Assembly (NCBI GenBank): GCA_913060895.1
Contig: CAJXSN010000010.1
Coordinates: forward strand, 30,908-94,907
DNA: 64,000 nt
Direction: 5' to 3'
From: an uncultured Sphingomonadaceae bacterium
GTDB lineage: Bacteria; Pseudomonadota; Alphaproteobacteria; Sphingomonadales; Sphingomonadaceae
The first letter of the stretch is position 1, and the number at the start of each line of letters is the position of its first letter. The notes below the pieces were generated by a model. It did no database searches. It saw nothing but the letters and a program-made list of their open reading frames with translations, and was not told the DNA's origin. Positions 54,168 through 62,629 of this stretch are shown piece by piece. The translations under genes were made by a program, and so were the position numbers.

Positions 54168-54279
54168 TTTTACCCACAGATGGGTGAGAATACGGTCTCT
54201 AGGTCATATGAAAATTTGCGTGGCAACGTCGCCGCCCGAAATGGACCCCGAAAGGGGCCAATTTCGAGGCGGCTTTTTT
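54168..54279 (+). promoter_or_regulatory. ANTAR/NasT-responsive leader RNA of the nrtABC operon
   Basis: Hairpin P1: stem 54168-54175 with 54182-54189 (core ACCC/GGGT) around hexaloop ACAGAT (54176-54181). Hairpin P2: GTGGC (54220-54224) with GCCGC (54231-54235) around hexaloop AACGTC (54225-54230). Both loops have A at position 1 and G at position 4, the ANTAR target rule. A terminator follows: GCCGCC (54231-54236) pairs with GGCGGC (54268-54273), capped by a GAAA tetraloop, then six T (54274-54279). The P2 right arm is also the terminator left arm, so the two are mutually exclusive. It ends 31 bases before nrtA. Confidence 0.8.
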
Positions 54280-54310
54280 GCGTTGGGCGCTTGCGCTGGA
54301 GACAAGTTCA

Positions 54311-55744
54311 ATGCCGGGAAAATTCAAGGGCCAATTTAATCGCCGAACCGTATTGGGGACACTGGCAGCCCTCACCGCAGGCTTGGCGCTGGCCGGTTGC
54401 GGTAGCAACGATGCGAAGGGCACCGCAGTCGCTCCCGGAAGCATCGATGGTCCAATCGAAAAGCCCAACATCAAGCTGGGCTTCATCAAGCTGACCGATA
54501 TGGCTCCGCTCGCCATCGCGCAGGAGAAGGGCTTCTTCCTGGAAGAAGGCTTGAACGTCACGCTGGAGCCTCAGGCCAACTGGAAGGTTTTGCTGGACGG
54601 TGTGATAGGCGGCCAGCTTGACGGAGCGCACATGCTGGCGGGTCAGCCGCTGGCGGCTACCATCGGTTATGGCACACAGGCCAATCTGATCGCTCCGCTC
54701 AGCCTCGACCTCAACGGCAACGCCATCACGCTCTCCAATCGCGTGTGGAACATAATCAAGGACGATCTACCCAAGCAGGCTGATGGGCGTCCGCAGCACC
54801 CCATTTCTGCATCTCATCTGCGCCCGGTCGTCGAACGCTTCGAGGCACAGGGGCGACCCTTCAATATGGGCATGGTGTTCCCTGTCAGCACCCATAATTA
54901 CGAGCTGCGTTACTGGCTGGCCGCCGGCGGGCTTAACCCCGGTTTCTATACAGATGGCGACGTGACAGGTCAGGTCAGTGCGGACGTGAATTTGTCGGTC
55001 ACACCGCCGCCGCAGATGCCGGCCACGATGGAAGCAGGCACGATCGAGGGATACTGCGTGGGCGAGCCGTGGAACCAGCAGGCAGTCGCCATGAACATCG
55101 GCGTGCCCGTCATTACCGATGACCAGATCTGGAATGACAACCCCGAGAAGGTGCTCGGCTTCCGGGAGGATTTTGCAACGCAATACCCCGCTACGCTGGC
55201 TGCTGTTCTTCGTGCAGTGATAAAGGCACAGCAATGGCTGGATGCCGATGGCGGGGCCAACCGGCAGGAGGCCGTCGAAATTCTCAGCCGCTCTAACTAC
55301 GTCGGCGCAGATGCGGATGTCATCGCTGCAAGCATGACCGGGCAGTTTACGTTCGAACAGGGCGACACCCGTGCGGCCGAAGGTTTCAATATCTTCTTCG
55401 ACAAATATGCTGGCTATCCGTTCTATTCGGATGCCATCTGGTATCTTACCCAGATGCGTCGCTGGGGCCAGATTGCCGAAGACAAGAGCGATGAGTGGTA
55501 TTTCAAGACCGCTCGCGCAGTCTACCGCCCCGACCTCTATCTGGCGGCTGCGAACCAGCTGGTCGAAAATGGCGTTATCGCGCAGGCCGCTCTGCCCGAA
55601 ACCGACGGTTTCCGCGACCCGCAAAACGGCTTCATCGACGGCCTCTCCTATGATGGGCGCAAACCCAATGCATATCTCACCGGGTTCGATATCGGCCTTA
55701 AAAAAGGCCAGCGAGTGAGCGCCTCCGGCGTGTCCGGCACATAA
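54311..55744 (+). CDS. nrtA: Nitrate ABC transporter substrate-binding lipoprotein
   Basis: The 477-residue periplasmic binding protein has an N-terminal twin-Arg-like NRRTVLG and lipobox LAGCGS (Cys near residue 30), so it is membrane-anchored. Binding-protein signature regions are LGFIKLTDMAPLAIAQEKG, SLDLNGNAITLSN and THNYELRYWLAAGG, closely resembling NrtA/NasF. It captures nitrate (possibly nitrite) for NrtB and the fused ATPase. ATG 54311 is used because the lipobox peptide starts there and GGAG lies nine bases upstream; an earlier ATG at 54278 lies inside the terminator region. Confidence 0.92.
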   Translation: MPGKFKGQFNRRTVLGTLAALTAGLALAGCGSNDAKGTAVAPGSIDGPIEKPNIKLGFIKLTDMAPLAIAQEKGFFLEEGLNVTLEPQANWKVLLDGVIGGQLDGAHMLAGQPLAATIGYGTQANLIAPLSLDLNGNAITLSNRVWNIIKDDLPKQADGRPQHPISASHLRPVVERFEAQGRPFNMGMVFPVSTHNYELRYWLAAGGLNPGFYTDGDVTGQVSADVNLSVTPPPQMPATMEAGTIEGYCVGEPWNQQAVAMNIGVPVITDDQIWNDNPEKVLGFREDFATQYPATLAAVLRAVIKAQQWLDADGGANRQEAVEILSRSNYVGADADVIAASMTGQFTFEQGDTRAAEGFNIFFDKYAGYPFYSDAIWYLTQMRRWGQIAEDKSDEWYFKTARAVYRPDLYLAAANQLVENGVIAQAALPETDGFRDPQNGFIDGLSYDGRKPNAYLTGFDIGLKKGQRVSASGVSGT

Positions 55745-55771
55745 TCCGGCCCAAGCAAAGGAAACTCTACC

Positions 55772-56836
55772 ATGGCTACAGCATTTGCGGATAAGCAGCC
55801 CGGCGCAGAACCGACAGGAGCGGCGGCCGCGGCGTCGGTTGCTGGCAATATAGCGGCGCCTGTGCAGCCGGACACAGCCAATCGAACGCCGCATCGCGGG
55901 ATGGCAATACTTGCCAGCTTTCCTGCTTTTACGAAAAATCTGATCCCGCCATTGATCGGAATTCTGGCCTTTCTTGGCCTGTGGGCTGCACTGGCTCCGC
56001 AAGTCGACACTTCGCTCGGCGCGCTGCCCGGGCCGGTAGAAGTGGCGCAGCAGGGTGGCGCCCTGTTCGACGACTGGTCTGCTGCACAAGAAACCGAGGC
56101 GCAGTTCTATGCTGATCAGGATGCGCGCAACGAAGTAGCGATAGCTTCAGGTAATCCGGGTATAGTCACGAATTTCGATTACGCGGGTCCGCCGACATTC
56201 CTTGATCAGATCGTCACTTCGCTCCAGACCGTGGCGCTTGGCTTCATTCTGGCGACTCTGGTGGCGGTGCCGATTGGCCTTGTCTGTGGCCTTTCTGAAA
56301 CGGTGAACGCGGCCATCAATCCATTGGTGCAGATCATGAAGCCGGTCAGCCCGCTTGCCTGGCTTCCCATCGTTACAATGGTAATTTCGGCTGTGGTCAC
56401 CAGCAACGACCCTCTGCTGCCGAAAAGCTTCATCGTTTCCGCTTTGGTGGTGATGCTGTGCTCGCTGTGGCCTACGCTGATCAATACGGCGGTTGGCACA
56501 CGCAGCATCGACAAGGATCTGCTCAACGTGGGCCGCGTGCTGAAACTGGGCTGGTTCGCCAAGCTCACCCGGCTCGTGCTGCCCAGCGCCTTGCCTTACA
56601 TCTTCACCGGCATGCGTCTGTCGCTGGGCGTGGGCTGGATGGTGCTGATCGCGGCTGAAATGCTCGCCCAGAATCCCGGTCTTGGAAAGTTCGTCTGGGA
56701 TGAATTCCAGAACGGCTCCAGCCAGTCGCTGGCCCGCATCATGTTCGCTGTTATCGTGATCGGTTTCATCGGCTTCGGCCTCGACCGTATCATGATGGGC
56801 GTGGAAGCGCTCGCTTCCAAAAACCGCACGGTGTGA
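55772..56836 (+). CDS. nrtB: Nitrate ABC transporter permease
   Basis: The 354-residue permease of the nitrate/bicarbonate (NrtB/SsuC) family has a long N-terminal cytoplasmic Ala-rich segment (about residues 1-50), a membrane helix near 55-70, a periplasmic stretch, then the BPD permease core (ATLVAVPIGLVCGLSETVN, LAWLPIVTMVIS) and an EAA-like loop (GRVLKLGWFAKLTRLVLPSALP). It is probably a dimer with the ATPase fusion. Its TGA overlaps a GTG that begins the next frame. Confidence 0.93.
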   Translation: MATAFADKQPGAEPTGAAAAASVAGNIAAPVQPDTANRTPHRGMAILASFPAFTKNLIPPLIGILAFLGLWAALAPQVDTSLGALPGPVEVAQQGGALFDDWSAAQETEAQFYADQDARNEVAIASGNPGIVTNFDYAGPPTFLDQIVTSLQTVALGFILATLVAVPIGLVCGLSETVNAAINPLVQIMKPVSPLAWLPIVTMVISAVVTSNDPLLPKSFIVSALVVMLCSLWPTLINTAVGTRSIDKDLLNVGRVLKLGWFAKLTRLVLPSALPYIFTGMRLSLGVGWMVLIAAEMLAQNPGLGKFVWDEFQNGSSQSLARIMFAVIVIGFIGFGLDRIMMGVEALASKNRTV

Positions 56837-56838
56837 GA

Positions 56839-58539
56839 ATGACCATGACCAACACCCTACCTCCTCCCATCCTGTCGCTGCGCGGTCTCTCCAAGGATTA
56901 TTCCGGGCAGTCCGGCGCCACCACGCAGGTGCTCGGCGGTATCGACCTCGATATTGCTGAAGGCGAATTCGTCGCGATCCTGGGTTTCTCTGGTGCGGGA
57001 AAGACCACCTTGGTCAATGCGATTGCTGGACTGGTACAGCTGGATGCAGGCGAGATTCTGCTGAGAGGCGAGGCCATCGAGGGCCCCAGCAAGGATCGCG
57101 GTGTCGTGTTCCAGTCCTACTCGCTGTTCCCCTGGCTTTCCGTACAACAGAATGTCGCATTGGCGGTGGATGCCGTTCACAAGGATCGCAGCAAGGCCGA
57201 ACGTGCAGCCCTTGTGAAGCACAAGGTCGAACTGGTCGGGCTTGGCCATGCAATGGACCGCAAACCGGCCCAACTGTCGGGCGGAATGCGCCAGCGCGTC
57301 GCAGTGGCTCGCGCCCTGGCGATGGAGCCTGAAATATTGCTGCTCGACGAACCCCTTTCCGCTCTTGATGCGCTGACCCGCGCGAAGCTGCAGGATGAAA
57401 TCGAACGTATCCGCAAGGAGGAAGGGCGCACCATCCTGCTCGTCACGAACGACGTGGACGAGGCGCTGCTGCTGGCAGACCGCGTGGCGGTGCTTACTCC
57501 TGCGCCCGCAGCAACAATCGGCAATATCTGGGATGTCGATGTCGCCCGCCCGCGTGAGCGCGAGGCGGTAAACGATGATGCCCATTTCCAGCGCTTGCGT
57601 GCAGAAATCGTCTCCTATCTCGGCGCGCTGAACGCGGAAAGCGGATCGGCGGGCGATAGCGACGTGATCCTGCCCGATGTCATTCCGTTGGATCTTTCGC
57701 CACTGCCCAAGGCCTACAAGGAGGCGGCGAAGAGCCCTGTAAATCAACGTTATCTGGAACTCTTCAAGCTCGACAAGATCTATCCCACCCCTGACGGGCC
57801 GCTGAAGGTGGTCGACGACTTCAACCTTCTGATGGATCGGGGTGAGTTTATCTCGCTGATCGGCCATTCAGGTTGCGGCAAATCCACCGTGTTGACGATG
57901 GCAGCTGGTTTGAACGAAATTTCAGGCGGGGGCATCGTGTTGGAAAACCGCGAGATCAGCACGGCCGGACCGGACAAGGCGGTGGTGTTTCAGGCGCCCA
58001 GCCTGATGCCCTGGCTTACGGCTCGGCAGAACGTCGCCTTAGGGGTAGAGCGAGTGTACCCCCATGCCAGCCGGGCGGAGCGCAAGGACATTGTCGATTA
58101 CTACCTCGACCGCGTCGGTTTGGGCGATGCAATGGAGAAACTGGCGGCGGAAATGTCGAACGGCATGCGCCAGCGCGTCGGCATTGCCCGGGCCTTCGCA
58201 CTTAGCCCGCGGTTGCTGCTGCTCGACGAACCATTCGGCATGCTAGACAGCCTCACCCGGTGGGACTTGCAGGATGTGCTGGTCGATACCTGGAACCGAA
58301 CCAAGGTGACGGCGATCATGGTGACCCATGATGTGGACGAGGCAATCCTGCTGGCAGACCGCGTGGTGATGATGACCAACGGGCCGAATGCCACCATCGG
58401 AAAAATCCTGAAGGTCGACCTGCCTCGCCCGCGCGACCGCAAGGCGCTGCTCGAAGACCCGAAGTTCTATCAATACCGCCAGGAAGTGCTGCATTTCCTC
58501 GCGGAATACGATCACGGGCCAGCCGTAAAAGCGGCTTGA
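56839..58539 (+). CDS. Nitrate ABC transporter ATPase, two nucleotide-binding domains in one chain
   Basis: The 566-residue polypeptide contains two complete ABC ATPase domains, resembling NrtD and NrtC joined by a 60-residue linker (about 255-310). Domain 1: Walker A FSGAGKTT (50-57), signature LSGGM (146-150), Walker B LLLDEPLS, but the H-loop is TND (Asn204 in place of His). Domain 2: Walker A GHSGCGKS (342-349), signature MSNGM (439-443, degenerate), Walker B LLLDEPFG, H-loop THD (His497). In the sandwich one composite site (Walker A1 + signature 2) carries both defects, while the other is canonical. Start ATG 56839; GTG 56833 and ATG 56845 are alternatives. Confidence 0.9.
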   Translation: MTMTNTLPPPILSLRGLSKDYSGQSGATTQVLGGIDLDIAEGEFVAILGFSGAGKTTLVNAIAGLVQLDAGEILLRGEAIEGPSKDRGVVFQSYSLFPWLSVQQNVALAVDAVHKDRSKAERAALVKHKVELVGLGHAMDRKPAQLSGGMRQRVAVARALAMEPEILLLDEPLSALDALTRAKLQDEIERIRKEEGRTILLVTNDVDEALLLADRVAVLTPAPAATIGNIWDVDVARPREREAVNDDAHFQRLRAEIVSYLGALNAESGSAGDSDVILPDVIPLDLSPLPKAYKEAAKSPVNQRYLELFKLDKIYPTPDGPLKVVDDFNLLMDRGEFISLIGHSGCGKSTVLTMAAGLNEISGGGIVLENREISTAGPDKAVVFQAPSLMPWLTARQNVALGVERVYPHASRAERKDIVDYYLDRVGLGDAMEKLAAEMSNGMRQRVGIARAFALSPRLLLLDEPFGMLDSLTRWDLQDVLVDTWNRTKVTAIMVTHDVDEAILLADRVVMMTNGPNATIGKILKVDLPRPRDRKALLEDPKFYQYRQEVLHFLAEYDHGPAVKAA

Positions 58540-58556
58540 TTTCAGGGAGAACCACG

Positions 58557-58670
58557 GGCGGCAACGGCGCCGCTTCAGTGATGAGCCAATACTTGGCCGG
58601 TCAGTCCGGCATCTGGCGGGCAACGTGGCTCGCCTCTCTATCCATTCAGGATGCCGATCATCCGATCGGC
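58557..58670 (+). promoter_or_regulatory. Candidate hairpin array (third ANTAR-like leader) before the porin gene
   Basis: Hairpin A: stem 58557-58562 with 58569-58574 around hexaloop AACGGC (58563-58568). Hairpin B: GGCGGGC (58615-58621) with GCTCGCC (58628-58634) around hexaloop AACGTG (58622-58627). Both loops have A1 and G4, and both contain GGCAACG like the nrtA and nirB leaders. Between them GCCGG/CCGGC (58596-58610) forms another hairpin, and GCCGATC-ATCC-GATCGGC (58653-58670) follows. There is no U-tract, so any control may be on translation or RNA processing rather than termination. Confidence 0.5.
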
Positions 58671-58686
58671 ACAGGGGGGTGTATCC

Positions 58687-59886
58687 ATGACGTTCAAATC
58701 TATTTTCATGACTGGCCTTTTGTCCGCTGCCTTCGCCATGCCAGCTCTGGCGCAGGAGGCAGATGGGTCCGATCTCCAAATCGACCCCGTCGCCGATTTT
58801 CGGCTGCGCTATGAAGCGGTGGATCAATCGGGCGCGGCCAGTTCTGCCGATGCGCTGACGGCGCGTGCGCGACTGGGCGTATCGGCCAGCAAAAACGGCT
58901 GGCAAATACTGGTCGAAGGTGAAGGCACCCTTGCACTGATAGACGATTATAACGACACTATCCCATCCAATGGTATCGAGCCATTCCCTGTTGTGGCCGA
59001 CCCGGACAGCATCGAGCTGAACCGCGTTTCAGCAGGCTATATGCAGGACGGCAACGGAGTGACCGTGGGCCGCCAGCGCATTATTCACGGCAACGCCCGC
59101 TTTGTAGGCAATGTCGGCTGGCGCCAGAACGAGCAGACCTTCGATGCGGTTCGCGCGCAGGCCGCTCTCGGCCCTGTCTCCCTCGATGCCAGCTATTCTG
59201 TCTCCCAGCGCACGATCTTCGGCAGCGAAAGCCCGAATTCGCATTTCGATGGCGAATTTATCCTGTTGAATGCCAGCGCCAATCTGAAAATCGTGGACCT
59301 GACGACCTTCGGCTATATTGTCGATTACGATAAGCGGCTGGCCTTTTCCAGTCAGACTTTCGGGGTCACTGCTAAGGCCATTCTTCCGGTAACCGGCCTC
59401 TCGCCAAGCATCACTCTCGGCTTTGCAACCCAGTCCGATACAGGCGGAAATCCACTGAACTATTCGGCAAACTGGTATCATGCAGAACTGGGTGCAGACA
59501 TCGCAGGCTTCACACTCGCCGCCGGTTATGAAGAGCTTGGCAGTGACGGTGGCTTTGCCGCGTTCCAGACCCCGCTCGCCACACTGCATGCTTTTAACGG
59601 GTGGGCCGACATCTTTCTCGTCACCCCGGCCAATGGCCTGCGTGATTATTACGCCCGCGTGGGTCGCGGCATCGGCATTCCGGGACTTGGCAATGTCAAG
59701 GCCGCCCTCGCCTATCACCAGTTCGATAGTGATTTTGGCGGACTGGATTACGGCACCGAGTGGGACGCCTCTCTAGGGTTCAAGATTGGCCGCGTTGGCC
59801 TATTGGCCAAATACGCAGACTACAATGCCAGCGGGTTTGCCGTGGATACCGAGAAGTTCTGGCTACAGGCCCAGATCAGTTTCTGA
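58687..59886 (+). CDS. Outer-membrane porin (alginate-export-like)
   Basis: The 399-residue protein has a signal peptide (about 1-22, ending ALAQE) and an alternating pattern of hydrophobic residues typical of an outer-membrane beta-barrel, ending in Phe (AQISF), the BAM insertion signal. It resembles the alginate_exp/OprE-type porins seen beside nitrate or nitrite genes in sphingomonads. It probably lets nitrate cross the outer membrane. ATG 58687 has GGGGGG about seven bases upstream and follows the hairpin array at 58557-58670. Confidence 0.85.
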   Translation: MTFKSIFMTGLLSAAFAMPALAQEADGSDLQIDPVADFRLRYEAVDQSGAASSADALTARARLGVSASKNGWQILVEGEGTLALIDDYNDTIPSNGIEPFPVVADPDSIELNRVSAGYMQDGNGVTVGRQRIIHGNARFVGNVGWRQNEQTFDAVRAQAALGPVSLDASYSVSQRTIFGSESPNSHFDGEFILLNASANLKIVDLTTFGYIVDYDKRLAFSSQTFGVTAKAILPVTGLSPSITLGFATQSDTGGNPLNYSANWYHAELGADIAGFTLAAGYEELGSDGGFAAFQTPLATLHAFNGWADIFLVTPANGLRDYYARVGRGIGIPGLGNVKAALAYHQFDSDFGGLDYGTEWDASLGFKIGRVGLLAKYADYNASGFAVDTEKFWLQAQISF

Positions 59887-59946
59887 AGATCGGCGCAAGG
59901 GATCAGGAAGGCAGGCACTTTAACGGCGCCCCGGCGACAAAATTTA

Positions 59947-59960
59947 TTGCAATGCAATAT
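59947..59960. promoter_or_regulatory. Palindromic motif shared with nasT
   Basis: TTGCAATGCAATAT, identical to 52279-52292, with the symmetric core ATTGC-AAT-GCAAT at 59946-59958. It lies about 60 bases before the first hairpin of the nirB leader. Confidence 0.55.
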
Positions 59961-60014
59961 TCCCTTGCCGCCAGGGGTGGAAATGAAGTAATCAAGCTTA
60001 TCGAAAAGGGGTTC

Positions 60015-60122
60015 TGCCCGTCCGACGATGGACGATTCGGCAACCTTTTTCGTGAATGCAAAACAACGTGGCAACGGTGCCGCCAGTCTGTTCTTTCGGG
60101 AACGCGACTTGGCGGCTTTTTT
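60015..60122 (+). promoter_or_regulatory. ANTAR/NasT-responsive leader RNA of the nirBD-nasA operon
   Basis: Hairpin P1: CGTCC (60019-60023) with GGACG (60030-60034) around hexaloop GACGAT; an outer TGCC/GGCA pair (60015-60018, 60039-60042) extends it. P1 has G at position 1 instead of A. Hairpin P2: GTGGC (60068-60072) with GCCGC (60079-60083) around AACGGT, which obeys the A1/G4 rule. Terminator: GCCGCC (60079-60084) with GGCGGC (60111-60116) then six T (60117-60122). The P2 right arm is shared with the terminator, as in the nrtA leader. nirB starts 26 bases later. Confidence 0.75.
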
Positions 60123-60148
60123 GTGTGCGTTTTCGGCAAAGGAACAGG

Positions 60149-62629
60149 ATGATGAACGCACAGTCGAAGATCGCCTCCCCGCCACGAAAAAAGCTGGTCG
60201 TGATCGGCAATGGCATGGCGGGTTGCCGGGCGGTGGAGGAAATTCTCGAGCGGGAGGCCGAGCGCTTCGACATCGTGATTTTCGGTGCCGAACCAAGGGT
60301 AAACTACAACCGGATCATGCTTTCGCCTGTGCTGGCCGGCGAAAAGACGTTCGACGAGATCGTGATCAATCCTGCCCAATGGTATGATGAACACGATATC
60401 ACGCTGGTTTCGGGTGATCCGGTTCGCACGATCGACCGCGAGAGAAATGCCGTTATCGCCGCTTCGGGACGAACAGAGCAATATGACAAGCTGTTGATCG
60501 CGACTGGTTCGGACCCGTTCATCATCCCGGTTGACGGCCATGACCTTACCGGTGTCGTAACCTTTCGCGATCTGGACGATGTCGATCGTATGCTCACCGC
60601 TGCCGAGAAGGGCGGCGATGCCGTGGTTATCGGCGGCGGCCTGCTGGGGTTGGAGGCCGCGCATGGCCTGACGCTGCGAGGCATGAACGTCACCGTAATT
60701 CACCTTATGCCCACGCTGATGGAGCGCCAGCTGGACGAGGCGGCGGGATATCTGCTGCGTCAGGAGCTGGAAAACCGGGGGCAGACCATCCTCACCAGTG
60801 CCAATACCAAGGCAATCCTTGGTGTGGATGGCCGGGTGGTCGCCGTTGAGCTGGAAGACGGCAGCCGCATCAAGGCCGATATCGTGGTGATGGCGGTGGG
60901 CATCCGGCCAGCAACCGCTCTGGCCAAATCCGCCGGCCTCGATTGTGAACGCGGTATTCTGGTCAATGATCACATGGTCACTTCGGACCCTGATATCCTG
61001 GCGGTGGGTGAGTGCGTGCAGCATCGCGGACTGTGCTACGGCCTCGTCGCACCACTCTGGGAGATGTGCCGATCGCTTGCTGATCACGTGACGGACCAGC
61101 CAAGCGGCTATCAGGGCTCTGTCACCTCAACCAAGCTGAAAGTGTCCGGCATCGATCTGTTTTCCGCTGGCGATTTCAGCGGCGGGGAGGACTGCGAAGA
61201 CATTGTGATGCGCGACGCAGCGCGAGGGGTATATAAGCGGGTCGTGCTGAAGGATGATCGTATCATCGGCGCGGTACTTTATGGCGATACGGCAGACGGC
61301 AACTGGTATTTCGACCTGCTTAGGAACGAACAGAATGTCTCCGACATTCGCGAAGCGCTGATTTTTGGTCAGGCTTTTGCCAGCGGGGGCGCTCTTGCGG
61401 ACCCTAACTTCGCCGTTGCAGCCCTATCGGACGACGCAGAAATCTGCGGCTGCAATGGCGTATCAAAGGGCAAGGTCGTCCAGTGCATCAGCGGCGGCGC
61501 GCATAGCGTCGATGCGGTGCGTAGCCAGTGCAAGGCTTCGGCCAGCTGCGGCAGTTGCACCGGTCTCGTCGAAAGCCTGCTGGCGATCTCGCTGGGTGAC
61601 GAGGTTGAAAGCGGGCCAAAGACAATGTGCAGCTGCACAAGTTTCACCCATGATGATGTGCGCCGCCTGATCATCGAGAAAGAGCTGAAGCTCATTCCAG
61701 AGGTGATGCAGGAACTTCACTGGACCACGCCCGATGGCTGTTCATCCTGCCGACCGGCGCTGAACTACTACCTGCTATGTGCGTGGCCCGCTGAATATAA
61801 AGACGACGAGAAGAGCCGCTTCGTCAACGAACGACTGCACGCCAATATTCAGAAGGACGGCACCTATTCAGTGGTGCCGAGAATGTGGGGCGGGCTTACG
61901 AACCCGCGCGAACTGCGTGCGATTGCCGACGTGGTGGAGAAATACGATGCCCCGATGGTGAAAGTCACCGGAGGCCAGCGGCTGGACATCTTCGGGATCA
62001 AGAAAGAAGATCTTCCTGCAGTCTGGGGTGATCTTAACGCTGCCGGAATGGTTTCCGGCCATGCTTATGGCAAGGCGCTGCGCACGGTGAAAACCTGCGT
62101 CGGCACAGAATGGTGTCGCTTCGGCACGCAGGATTCCACTGGCTTCGGGGTGAAGCTGGAGCAGGCGACCTGGGGCAGTTACATGCCGCACAAGTTCAAG
62201 ATGGCCGTCAGCGGCTGCCCGCGCAACTGTGCAGAAGCGACAATCAAGGATTTCGGCGTGGTGTGCGTGGACAGCGGTTACGAGCTGCATATCGGCGGAA
62301 ATGGCGGAATAAAGGTCCGGGCAACAGACCTTTTGTGCAAGGTTGAGACAGAAGATGAGGCAATGCAAATCTGCCTCGGTTTCGTGCAGCTATACCGTGA
62401 GGACGCGCATTACCTCGAACGCACCGCCCCATGGTTAGAGCGCAAGGGCCTTGATTGGATCAAGGCACAATTGTTCGATGATCCAGAACGTATCGGACGG
62501 CTGGCGGCGCGGTTCCGCACCTCGCAGAAATACTGGCAGGTCGATCCGTGGGAACGCCGCGCCGATGGCCATCAGCGTAAGCTACACAGCCACCTCGCCA
62601 CAATCCGGCCCGAACTGGAGGATGCATAA
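60149..62629 (+). CDS. nirB: Assimilatory nitrite reductase [NAD(P)H], large subunit
   Basis: Six-electron reduction of nitrite to ammonium in the cytoplasm. The 826-residue protein has an N-terminal FAD/NAD(P) domain (VVIGNGMAGCRAVEE, then VVIGGGLLGLEAAHG), a BFD-like [2Fe-2S] domain (CGCNGVSKGKVVQCI, about 435-470), then the sirohaem/[4Fe-4S] domain with ligand Cys in CVGTEWCRFGT and SGCPRNCAEA. The ATG at 60149 (or 60152) has AAAGGA upstream and follows the leader terminator. NirD follows, overlapping its stop by one base. Confidence 0.95.
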   Translation: MMNAQSKIASPPRKKLVVIGNGMAGCRAVEEILEREAERFDIVIFGAEPRVNYNRIMLSPVLAGEKTFDEIVINPAQWYDEHDITLVSGDPVRTIDRERNAVIAASGRTEQYDKLLIATGSDPFIIPVDGHDLTGVVTFRDLDDVDRMLTAAEKGGDAVVIGGGLLGLEAAHGLTLRGMNVTVIHLMPTLMERQLDEAAGYLLRQELENRGQTILTSANTKAILGVDGRVVAVELEDGSRIKADIVVMAVGIRPATALAKSAGLDCERGILVNDHMVTSDPDILAVGECVQHRGLCYGLVAPLWEMCRSLADHVTDQPSGYQGSVTSTKLKVSGIDLFSAGDFSGGEDCEDIVMRDAARGVYKRVVLKDDRIIGAVLYGDTADGNWYFDLLRNEQNVSDIREALIFGQAFASGGALADPNFAVAALSDDAEICGCNGVSKGKVVQCISGGAHSVDAVRSQCKASASCGSCTGLVESLLAISLGDEVESGPKTMCSCTSFTHDDVRRLIIEKELKLIPEVMQELHWTTPDGCSSCRPALNYYLLCAWPAEYKDDEKSRFVNERLHANIQKDGTYSVVPRMWGGLTNPRELRAIADVVEKYDAPMVKVTGGQRLDIFGIKKEDLPAVWGDLNAAGMVSGHAYGKALRTVKTCVGTEWCRFGTQDSTGFGVKLEQATWGSYMPHKFKMAVSGCPRNCAEATIKDFGVVCVDSGYELHIGGNGGIKVRATDLLCKVETEDEAMQICLGFVQLYREDAHYLERTAPWLERKGLDWIKAQLFDDPERIGRLAARFRTSQKYWQVDPWERRADGHQRKLHSHLATIRPELEDA

